64,000 nt of DNA from Branchiostoma floridae (Eukaryota > Chordata > Leptocardii > Amphioxiformes > Branchiostomatidae): positions 7,531,371-7,595,370 of the forward strand of contig NC_049984.1 in assembly GCF_000003815.2 (NCBI RefSeq). The letters run 5' to 3'. The notes beneath the pieces are model-generated. The model saw nothing but the letters and a program-made list of their open reading frames with translations. It did not search any database and had not been told where the DNA came from. This document shows positions 28,001 to 40,000 of this stretch, in pieces. The first letter of the stretch is position 1, and each line of letters opens with the position of its first letter. A program made the translations under genes and the position numbers.

Positions 28001-31000
28001 ACAGCTATCATAAGTAAGGCCTACATGTACCACTCACTTATTACGCGAAAAGCAAGAATGGCAATTATGCAAAATTTGGTCGCCTGAGTATAATTTACAT
28101 TAATAAGACACCCCCCCCCTTGTTGACAGTATTTCCTTTGGCCAAATGTTGGTTGAACTAAATCATTTTTCCTACAGCAGTTTGATATGATAACACTTCA
28201 TGTCAACTCTATGTCACAAGAAGGGACAGCTGGTGTCAAAGCACACACACATGTTACAACCTGCTGTCGCACATACCATATTGTAGGTACCCACCCCAAC
28301 AGTCGTCACATGGACAGGACAAGATTGCTCAATAACCAGTATTGGACAGAGGTGTGAAAGAGCTGTGTCTGCACCACAGTATGATGAATCCAGTATTGAT
28401 CGACAGAAGGCAGGGGATTGTCAGACAAACATATTGTGAGGCAGAGTTGTAACAGATGTGGGCAGTAGAACACATGTTGTGGATGAGGTTTTGAGATGTG
28501 CTGTTGTCACTGTGTAGACAGACCTTGTCTAATCACTTGTCTCTGGGAAGGCTGGGACACTTTGTGTGGTTAGTGACCTGTTTGCATATAAATTGTCATC
28601 TAAGATTTCTTCTTATTGGAAGACCTAGATCATCAGTAGACAAAACATAGCATTTACTGATGAAGTTTGTTGGCAAAGATATTTTGTGTGATTGGGTGAT
28701 CCAATTCCTGAATCTTGGAAGCTACCTCGAATTCCTACATGTCACAGGGGGTACTACATGCTTAGTTAGGCCAGTGCTGGAGCTTTAGATTTTTTCCCAG
28801 TCCATTCATTGGTTTGGGAGTCAATTTTGATTTTTGTTGTTAATGTGATAATTTTAAGATTATAAAATACATTTTCATCACAAATGTTTGGACGAAGGGG
28901 TAAAATTTTTGTCCCAAGAAGCCAAATTTCCCTCCTGCGTGAATGTTGAAGGGACAGGTCCTGGTTTGGCTCCATCTTCAGTTGTGCTCTTGCCTGTCAG
29001 ACATGTAGATATCATTAGCACAGACAGTCTCCCAATGAACTTGCTAAATACCTTTGCCATTTTGTGGGGGTCATTTTCTGTGTTTGCACAAGGTCATAAT
29101 CAGAAGACTTCTCTAGGTCAAAGCTTCCCAGCCACTTTTCACCATCTGTTTCCAATGTGTTTTCCTATCTTGTGGCCACATGTTTTGCTCCGCTAGGTTT
29201 ATTTTTCCAATTTCCCATCACCAGGAGTGTTGAACTGGTGAAAACTTGAAAGCATACTTTTGTCCAGCTCACTGTAGGAGCCATGTCGCGCCCCATACTG
29301 GCTCCAGAGGGAAAGTCTCAGGGCTACCCTTGTGCTTTGGACATGGGGAAGTCCTTACTAATTCCAGATGGGAATGTTTCCAAGCTGTACAAGGTTACTC
29401 AATAAAAAGGTTTTATTGTTCTTGATTCAGTTAGCCTCAAGTACTGTTTTAAGTCGTACAGTCGGATATAGCAGACCAATTTGGAACAATTGACCTTGAA
29501 GAGAAAGGTGCTTGTCACCTTGAACTTTGGAAAACTCTTTGACCTTTAGTGGGTGACACTTAGGAAAACATGTCAAGAATGCCATGTGTTGACTTAGGAG
29601 ATAGGAGAAAGACTTCGGAATACTTTGGACTTGACCTTGACGCAGTTGTGTTCTAACTTTGGAATACTTTAGATTGACCTGGATGCTGTTGTGTTCTGAC
29701 TTTGGAACACTTTTGGCTTGACCTTGACGCCATTGTGTTCTGATTGTTCTCCAGCTCCCCCAGTGAACGGGATGCACTCCCCGAGCAGCGTGAACGGAGC
29801 GCCCTCCCCGCCCAACGGCGTGAGCACGTCCTCGTCGCAGCAGCAGCTCCCGCCGGCCTGCGGGGCGCGACAGCTCAGCAAGCTGAAGCGCTTCCTCACC
29901 ACGCTGCAGCAGTTCGGCTCCGACATATCGCCGGAGATCGGGGAGAGAGTGCGAGGACTGGTCATGGGACTGGTGGTAAGTTTCTACACTTCACTGACTA
30001 GATTAATCTCCAAGCAGAGGTTAGGCTCAGGCTTTTAGGTTTTTTCAGGCATTTTTTTCGGGCGGCTGCAAGACATAAAAAAAAACAGTGCAAAATAGAA
30101 AGCCCGATAAAAACAGCCAGAGCCTAACCTCTGCTTGGAGAGTATGACTAGTTAACCATCCACCATATTCTATATTTTCACAATTGCCATCACTTGTATA
30201 TGAAATTGTATTTAGAGGATGCCTGATTGACAACATATACAAATTGACTATATCATCCTTTTTTGGGGCATACTATACTGCTTAAATTCTTATCTTGCGT
30301 TTTTACATTTATTAATGAAGGCAAAACATAGGATCTTTTGTATTAAAGAATATTGTAAAATTGAATAAATCTAAAGCAGCTGTAAAATCAAGACTGGCCT
30401 GTAGTCTAAACAGCAAGGTACCCAATGTATTACAGTATTTCACCTTTGAACTGAGGAGTACTTTATAGTAGCCAAAAGATGAGAACTTCAGAGAGGATTC
30501 ATCATTCTCCATCTCCTACATGCCATAAGAGCAGAGATAACAGACCATTCCCCGCTGATGCATGAAATCAGCTGCAAGATAAGGTCCTGAGATGGCATAT
30601 GATGCTAAACAGCTTAACTCTACTGGGGATCGGGGCTGTCTGGAAAACTTCTGTTGTAAATTAAGTGACACAAAGAGACAGTGTTGGGAGGGTTAGGGGA
30701 CTCTTCTGATACAGGTGTGCATGATTAGTCAGGGGCAGGAGAAAGACCAGTGGTTGCCAACCCTATGTTCCTCCCACTGATGTTTCACTGATGTGGGATG
30801 ATCAGGTAAGGGAGGAAGGTCCTGGTCTTGCACCTCCTTTCTAAAGGGTACAGACTCAAACTTGCTACTGGCTCTCATTCTGTCTAGTTGTAACCATTTA
30901 TGTGGTAGTAAGCTACAAATTTGTACTGCAACCAATGGTTGTAAGCAAGAATTCATAGCCTGCCAAAAGAGCTAGTACGGTACTACCTATATCATTTATA

Positions 31001-34000
31001 TTTAGACATCTATATAAGTAGTAGCAAGAAGTTGAAGTTGTTTTGTCAGTCGTTAACACATTTTCTCCTGACTTTTCAGAATTCCCAGCTGTCTATTGAG
31101 GAGTTTCACCAGAAGTTGCAGGAGGCCACAAACTTCCCTCTCAGACCTTTTGTCATCCCTTTCCTAAAGGTGAGTAGGAGTGACGGTTTGCTCCGTGTAT
31201 GTCGTTTTAGTGTGTTGTTTTGCACTTTTCTTCAAAAGCCTTTGATGGCCATGACCATGACATTGCATGGGAGGAGGGGCATAGAAGGTTCCAGATGTGC
31301 TGAGATGTAGCCAAGAATGTTTTAATCAGTCTAAAACCAACTTTCCAGAGCCACTGCCAACTTTGAAAGTCCAGGGATTTGTAAAAAAAAATGTTGCAAC
31401 TCTTTCTCAAGAGTTTCTGTCAAGCTTGTTATGCCAAGAACTGAATATATTAGTTTATCTGGTGACCTCCCAGCATTTTCGATCATGTAAGTTTTTGTAA
31501 GAAAAGTCCCTTGATCAAGTTGATGGGAAGCTTGGGATACCTGGGGGTCAACTCCACCCTCAGTCTGGCAGACAGCCACATGAGTGGTAAAGCACTTTCA
31601 GTTGAAGGCTTGAAATAGCCTGGGTACCATCCTATTTCTACCGAGGCTCCTTACACTCACTTTCCTAAAAAAAAATTATTTTTTAGAGGTAGCGAGTGTA
31701 AGAAGCCCTGGTAGAATATGGATGGTACCCAGGCTAGGCTTGAAAAGTTGTGTAGTGTCAAAATTGTCTCTGAAAGGTCTATAAGCCAGGGGATAACTTA
31801 TCCTTCCATGGTAAATCTGGTAGGGACAGATCTTCACAGGGGGGCTCATCTACCCCTTATTGCAAACCTCAGGTTAACTAGTGTGTCTCTCTGTGATGGA
31901 TGGAGACAATCTCAGTAGAGAGGATTGTTTATTTGGATGTGTAGAAGGGCTTGTCAGATACAAATGATAACCAGGCATGGCTTGTATATCCTGTATGGTC
32001 AGACATTTTGACAAGTGTTATTAGTGTTTAGTTGATTTCTATATGCTATGTCACAAAAGCTGTACATATCATTATATGAACCATATCATCGTAATATGGT
32101 GATAGCAGAAAGAAATTATTAAGTGGAGCTACATTCAAAAGACGTTTAAGTTACAAGAAGTCAGCCAAGAGTCAAGAAGTCAGACCAGTTGCCAGTATAA
32201 CTTTTCTGAAGAGAGCTAGTCAGCTTTGTACTGTACTTTTCTTCAGCATACCCTGGTGCCTTCCAACTACTGTAAATGCAGAAACTTTTGCGGCGGTTTA
32301 ATGTTTACGTTTTTCGTGGTGGCCGCTTCACCGCAAACATTTTTCCATGGCAGTAAGAGACTTCAGTGCATGGTGCACCGCGAAATTAAAACCACCTCGA
32401 AAAGCAAGCGCTACCACCAGCTGAAGTAAATCTTTGCAAACTTAAATACATTTACAGTAAATCATGAGGTCCTGTAGGCTTGGCTACCCTGACCTCCCCA
32501 GGCAGACGTCAGGACCAGCTCATTAGCAGGGCCAGGGTGTTTATTATGAGGAGCTGGAAGTCATTAGCCAACAACCTTGGGAGAGAAGAGGATGGGGAGG
32601 GGGGCACTGACAGCAAGGATTGAACTGTCTTTGATGGGCAACCTTCCCTCAAATCATGTACACTCTGAAAAGTAGCCATTGAAAAATAATACATTAGAAA
32701 TTACATATAATAATAATAATAATCAGGTTTATTTTGCCAGCCAGTAGGTACCCAAGTTATGAGTAATGATCAGGCTGTTTAACATATATTTTGCTATCTA
32801 ACAGTTAAGTCCTGTACTGTAGCAGAGGTGGTAAAGGATATCTCGCAGACCATAGTAAAGAAAAGGAGGTACAATGTAAATCGGGATAAAGTTGATTCTG
32901 TGGTTGTTGAGAAGTATGGATGAATCTGAAGCCCCCCCCCCCCCTCCTTCTACATACATCTGTATCCCATGTGTGTGGGTGGGATGCTGCTAGTGTTACA
33001 TTTTTAATGGTTTAGCTACCCATACATCTGTCACCATAGTCAGTCATGCTTTCTACTTTAGTCTGACAGCCCTAAATTGCTTCCATACAAAAACCTACAC
33101 AAGGTTCCTAGTACAAGGAACGGAGGAAGAAAACACATCCAGGAAATGTAGTGGAATGCTGGGTGTTTTGCTGGAGGGTCCCTCTGGAGCCCTCTGTCCC
33201 TCCTCTGTAGGATTATCTGGAAGCAATCAGGGATGATTGGGTCAGAGCCAAGGGCAGGACCCTGTCTGCTGAAGGAAGTAAGTGGCAGGAGGGGCAGGGG
33301 TGGGTGGGAAATCCAAGCCAGCTGGGACAAATTGGCACAAGACCGTTCCTTACAGCAGTGGTGTAGTCAAGGTGCAGGCAAGAGTGAGTAGTGCATGGCC
33401 AGGGGATACAGTACACAGACTTGTGGAGGTGGACTGGGCTCGATCTGTGACCTGAGTGGGGACAGTAGATACATGTAGGTAGGAGGTGACACATTCTTAA
33501 TATCACAGAAATCTTTATTAGGGTCAATTGATGATGCAGGTACAGATGCACAGTTTAGATAGCCTGGAATCCAGGCCCCATGCAGTCCAGTCTCAATAAT
33601 ATCTGTTGTGCAGGTGTTTATCATGGTCTAACTCGTTGGCCTCGAAGCAGGCTGGTATCTAGGCTACAGATCATAATTCTCAGGACATACATGTATATGT
33701 ATGTCCCACAGTTGCCTCTTGGAACTTGGAAACTGGGAAGGTTTTTTGTTGTTGTTTTTGTATTAGCTGGTTCAGCTACAACTTTACTATTTAAGACAAG
33801 GTATTAACTGCACCAGACATGGCAACAATTACCCCATCCTAGTTACAGTTCAGATTTATAAGTGTTCAGTGAAGTGCTTAGAGAAAACACAGTCCTGGAT
33901 AAGTATCATGTGTACACTGGAAACAGATGTGCTAAACGAAACAGTTCAATTTTGGGATGATTGTTTGGTATAAACGTTGTAATGGCTAGAATCTATTTAT

Positions 34001-37000
34001 AACAGTTAGTCAATGAGGTTGTATCCCTGTTATTAAAGATGTCACCACACATGTATGTATAAAGCTGTGAAACTGGAATCTTGATAACAAAGGTAACAGA
34101 GAGGAGTAGAAGGTTATCTTTAGTGTAGAATGCAGGAATTTGTGATATTGGAAGTGGAAATAGTAGCTCAGATCAAAGGAACAACTGTTTCTACCCTGCT
34201 GCATGTGTTGCTGTCTGTCAAGTAGCCAGGTCTAAAGCATTTCTTGTGATTTCTCCTATTTAACTTTAAGGTGTGACCTTTACTTATGGATTCAGTTCAC
34301 CAGGAATCAGAGAAAGAAAGAGACCAGACTTCAAAATATGTTGTCCACAGTTTTCGGAACACCTGATTTTTGTTTACAATTTTATTTTTGAATGACCAAA
34401 TTCAATTAGATAGTAACCATTTAACAGTTGACTTTTATTTCAACAAGGTTTCTTGATAAAAGTCTTTTTCCCAAAAGCTTAAATTGAAAAGTCAAAAGGC
34501 AACTATTTTTTAACTGCAGAAAAATATCAGTTGTTGATGATAAAATTCGCCTGGGTTTTAATACTGTAGTTTAATATGTAGAAGTGTCCAGTAAAATGTT
34601 TACTGGGTATCAGTAGACATCCAGGCCACATGGAACTGGTTTCCTCCCAACCTGCCATGGCAGCCTGTCTGTTGTTGTGGATTACTGGCTGCCGCAGGTA
34701 ATGAGAAACACACCAGTTCTGAGAACCCCTCCCCCAAGAGATTTGGACTTCAAGTTGGAGGACAACAAGGACAGATTGTGATCAACAACTCTGTTGATTA
34801 CATTTTGGGAACCTTTTTGTTGAATATGGTGTTCTGTGTTTTAGCAGAAACAGTTAGTCCTAGGTGTGTATTCACCTTCCAAAAGAAGTACAAGAGTTGT
34901 ATTTGAAAGCAACAATACAGGTGTAACAGGCTGGAATATAGCCTGGATACCAGACCCTTGCCCAATCTCTCGTGTGGCCACATGGATATTTTTGTGGGCT
35001 GGGGTCTGGCATCCAGGCTAGTTGGAATATACCCCAGGCCATTCTGGCAGGGGTTTATTCTTATCTGCTTCACCCATTCTGTTGTTTCCAAAAATAATTG
35101 GTGCTAGTGATAGACACATTTTCAAAGTATGTTTTTGACATTGAACCTGTACTGCAACTCTAGAAAAGGAGATGTTTTTGAGAGTTATATGCTGATGAGT
35201 CATGATTTCTGTTCCATTTCTCCGCAGGCTAACCTACCACTTCTCCAGCGAGAACTTCTCCACTGTGCCCGCATGGCCAAGCAGACGCCAGCGCAGTACC
35301 TCAGTCAGAACGAGCACATCCTTCTCAACACAGACACCTCCCCCGTCGACTCCTCAGACATCATCATGGATGTCAACGAGAACGGCAAGAGAAGAACCCC
35401 CGACAGGTGAGCCTCAGAATCTGGAGATTTTATATCATTATGTATGCAGACCTTTTTGTTCTATGTACAAATGTATGAAACCACTGGGTTATGTACAGGT
35501 CGCTACAAAAGAATAGTTGACAGATAACCGTTACATTGCATATGTGTGTGTGCGTGTGTTTCCGCCAAACACAAGAATTGTATTCTACTACAGTGTAAGT
35601 GTATTCAACTTAATAGTTTTCCTAGACTTCTTACTGTGAACTCATCACAATGGTAACATATCTTCTGTCATGTCTTCCACTGTGTTACACATATTTTGTT
35701 CATTCTAGTAAAGCAATAAGACTTGTTGCTGATATTTCCCAAGTTTTCCATGACAGTATTGTGCTTGGTATTGACCGGTACATGTACGAGTACTTACAAA
35801 GGACACTGTGATGCTATATCAGCCATTCCTACAGACCAAAAGAGAACGGCGTGGAACCGATGGACGACCCCCGCCACCCTGCCAAACGACACTGCACGGT
35901 CAGCCCTGGCCAGCACCGCGTTTCTCCGGGCACCAGCGCCCCCCACCCCACCCTGCATGGGCACCACCCCCTCCCCCCGCCCCACCACCAGGGGGAGGGG
36001 TACATGAGGGACATGCCGCACCACCCCAGGGAGTCACGGGATCATCGGGACCCACGGGATCCCCGGGACATCAGATCTGGATCCGGATCAGGCCAACAAT
36101 CCAAGTAAGATTTATATATGGCCTCCTTTTGGTCAATATTGACCATAGGTAAAAAAATCCTAATCGATATCAGCCCTACAGCATGAACAGTGGCTAAACA
36201 GTCCTATACGAGAATGACAGTCTCTGCCACACTGGGCACATCTGTAAGCTTACTCAGGTTTGTTACAGAGTTCTTTTCGCAGGATCCACTTTTCTTCTGC
36301 AATGCGCATCAGTCTGCCATGTGCATCAGTCTCTTTTCTCAATGTAAGAACACCCAAAACAACTGTCTTTGTTTAGAGTTTCTGGAACCTTTCACCAAAG
36401 CTTTACAGGTGTCATGTCCAGATTTTGGTTGACTATAGCTGATTCATGTGTGTGTGCTTTCAGCAGAGACCACGACAGGGAGCACTTTGAGGGACGTTAC
36501 CCCGTGCACCCCCGCCTCCCGTACGACCCGAGAGAGTACGAGCGGGGCAGCCACCGGATGTACGACTCGCACCATCCCAACGGGTCGTGGGAGGACGAGT
36601 GGAAACATGTGGAACAGGTACTTTGCCATTTATTGTTTCAGAAGTTATATATATTAGTGTTGGACAGAATAAGTAGTAGTAGAAGTAGCACTAGTAGAAA
36701 GGTTTATTTCTTCCTCTTACCTGAAGGCCAAATCATCAGGCTTGTTAACGTGAAAATTAAACAGATTATGATATACACACTCTCAAATTTCATCAAATCC
36801 TCGAAAGAATTATTACATTCTGCTTGGTATGCTTCAAACTACAAGTTCTAAAATAAAGCGTCAGTCCTTGAACTTTTAAAAGATTTGTTTTGCAGAGAAT
36901 AACATTTTTAATAGCCATGACAGCTGACCATTGTCTGCTCTTTCAGATGCTACACTGCGTGGCCGGGATGGTGGACAAGACGTTGAGAGCCATCGCGTCC

Positions 37001-40000
37001 TTGCGACATCGATCCGTCCAGGAACGGGAGGAGATGCTGATGTGGTCGCGGCGATGTGCCGAGGGAGCGGACCACGAGATGAAGAAACGTGCTGGCGAGA
37101 TGATGGCGCACACCATTCGTCAGACTGAGGACAGGGTCAGCGAGGTCAAAAGAAGAGCAGGTTGGTACATTTTGTGCTCTGGCAGTTTTTCGTCTGGCCA
37201 CTATTGCAAGTGTCATTCTCTTAACACACAAACCTTCCTCACAAAAGAAATGTGTCCTCTACAATGAATAATTATGACAACAATAAAACTTGCACATTGT
37301 ACTAACACTACTGACATTAAATGAATCAAGATTAGTTCTTGCAACAACTTAAGTGCAAAGTCGCTCACAACCTTGCAGAGAAGCTTGTCAAAATGCACCA
37401 AAATATTGTTTGATTCATCCGAGTAACAGCTAGCTCTGGTACCAGCCTATGTTATTAACTCATGTTTGCTCCTTATCTGGTCATTAAAAAAAACTACCTT
37501 AATGAGGCTGGTAGTTTGGTATTTGAAAGCACTTGGATTATTGTATGTACCTGCACTTGTGTGTCTCCCATTTTCTTTCTAGCTAAGAGCTTGTATGTCA
37601 AGAGTTATAGATAGTGAAATTTGGCCTCTTTTCAGAAATGTACCAAGCTCAAATGGCCAGGACCTTTCCCTTCTACAATAGACCTCGACCAGGTAAGCGT
37701 TTTTAATTCCAGTCTTAAAAGAAAATACTGTAAGCTAGCTTGGAGGGTAGCGGGATGTAGCCTTGACGATTTAAGAAAACTTGAAGAAACCTCTGAAGTC
37801 TCAAACTGCTAACTGTCAGCTTAAGAACAGATTAAAGTTGTGTGTGCTCGGAGTTCCCTTTCAACTGCACAATTACAACTAACAATCCCAAGGTTGTTCA
37901 GCTAGCTTTTGGGTGTGTCCTAGTGGGTTTACAGAGGGTTGGATAGTCATAATTGGGTTGTTGAAAGGAAACCGTGTGTAAAGATTGGAGTGTGTACATT
38001 CTGTGGCCCTCCGAAGCTAGCTTCTGTACCAGGCACGAGGCGGGTGTCCGACTGTCTCCCTTGTGTTCTGCAGAAGAAGCTGTGAACGAGGTGAAACGCC
38101 AGGCTGTGATCGAGCTCCAGAAGGCTGTGGCGGCGGCAGAACAGAAGGCAAGTGAGCTTGTGGCGGCCGAGCGGGCCAAGATGGAACGTGCTGTGGCGGA
38201 CGCTCGTCGTCAGGCACAGGACGAAGCCAACCAACAGCAGGAAAGCTCCAGTGAGGTAACGTGGAGTTCCAGCGCTCTACACTGATGGCAACATGAGAAA
38301 ATGTCGATGTAGCATGAAATGTCTCCATCCGTCCCACGGCCGCTAAAACCACCCAACGAACAACATTCCTGTTTTTCATTTGTTTCCTTTCTACAAACCA
38401 TAGCAACTGTAGTAACATCCAAAATCTGTGTCATTCCGAAGAAAACTTTCTGAAACAAGAAGAAACAAATGATTATGTAGGGCCTGGAGGAAATAGTGCT
38501 TACATCTGTGTCCAAACTTGTAGCATTGATCAATGTGTAGAGCTCTGACTTCAGTTACATACCTCATTGGTAGCTTTTTTCTTTGGTGCAGAGCTCTGTT
38601 TCTTGTGACAGTTCACAATTGGTGTGGTTTGCAACTAACCCTAAAGGAGAGCTTCATACTAATAACTACTATTTAAAGTCTAATCAAGGGTCTGAAATTT
38701 CTTAATGTATTATTTGACGGTGGCTACTGTTGTGTTTTAGGAAAGAAGCCTTTTAGAATATGGCTTTACCTTTTTCTATCTATATGGTGTTAAAGTATAT
38801 CTAAAGATAATTTCTCCTTCTATGTTAAGGAGTATCTAAACTAAGCTTTTCTTTTTCCTATCTTTCTGCTGTTTTTGTATATGGTGTATCTTTGTGGTGT
38901 TTTGGAAGTATCTTTCTCTTTCTATCTTTTTGCTGTTTGGGTATATCTAAAGAAGATAATTTCTCTTTGTGGTGATAAGGAGTCTAGCTGCTGTTTTTGT
39001 ATATCTAAAGAAGACAATTTCTCTATCTTTGTGGTATTTAGGAGTATCTTTCCTTTTCCTATCTTTCTGTTGTTTTTGTATATCTAAGGAAGACAATTTC
39101 TCCTTTATCTTTGTGGTATTTTCCTTTTCCTGTCTCTCTGCTGTTTGGATATATCTAAGGAAGGCATTTCCTCCTCCTTGTATCTTTCTACCATTTGGAT
39201 ATATCTAAAGAAGGCGTGCCTCTCCCCATACACAGAATTGCTGGAACTGCGGCCGCAAGGCGAGCGAGACGTGCAGCGGGTGCAATGTCGCCCGTTACTG
39301 CGGCTCCTTCTGCCAGCACAAGGACTGGGAGAACCACCACCGCATCTGCGGGACACAGGTACGCCACGCCCTGCAACCCTTGCCATGTACGCGTAAAGAA
39401 GGCTCAGAAAGTCTTTCCTGTATTGTGCAATCAGACTGTACAAGACAATTTAACAGTAATGACTTAGCTATTGCATGAATCTGGAAAACGCACAAATAAA
39501 TATGTAAAGTGAATAGATTTTAAGTGTGCAATGAGCTAGTTTTGAAGCAGTCGATGGATTGGATGGCTTTATGTGGAATATGTTGTAAACCAATCGTAAT
39601 AAGGACACAAGTCAGGTTGTCTTATACCTGCAAGGTCATATGACTGAATAGAAAACCATTGAAAACCATTTCAGTTATTCTAGAAACAAATGGCCTTCTA
39701 CACTCCTTGACAAGATTTATGATACTATTTTATGGCACTGTAGGATCTGCTTGAAGATAACAAGCTTATTACAAACTTTCTCTGGCTTTCCATTGTTGTT
39801 GTGCAATGACTGACAGCAATGCCCCCTATCTCTCCAACGTAGGCACTGCAGCAGCAAGCTGCAGCTGGTACCGACGCAGCCGCTGCAACCACTTCCGCTA
39901 CCACTCCGCCAACTGTCGCTAGTCCCGTGGAGTCCGTCAAGTCCGTCACCACCACAACGTCGCGATCAGGTTCTCCCGTGGAGAAAGCAGAGGCCCGCTA

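Larger units (their letters stand above)
16032..29754 (+). other. CBFA2T: CBFA2T intron after exon a (13.7 kb)
   Basis: AT-rich and without supportable coding sequence. It contains a triplicated repeat, two MITEs, a degenerate tandem pair near 17.8 kb, a 39-bp minisatellite near 20.8 kb, a CpG-rich patch near 26.8-27.1 kb, a relic of the fold-back family near 28.05 kb and a 44-bp tandem array ending at the exon b acceptor. Confidence 0.8.
31170..35227 (+). other. CBFA2T: CBFA2T intron between exons c and d
   Basis: No coding sequence supported. It contains four inverted-repeat elements (annotated separately), a poly-C run at about 32933-32944, and an (AAT)n tract at about 32709-32722 followed by caggtttattttgcc. 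Gene-like ORFs here have no recognisable homology. Confidence 0.8.

Noticed and set aside
29427-29965. - strand ORFs across CBFA2T exon b and its upstream array
   Set aside because: Shadows of the tandem array and of the GC-rich coding exon on the opposite strand.
32933-32946. Poly-C tract (also 3276-3286 and 28101-28109)
   Set aside because: Simple homopolymers with no adjacent feature that would give them a role.
35794-36152. Other-frame ORFs at the Pro/His-rich exon e
   Set aside because: Shadows of a GC-rich, low-complexity coding exon.
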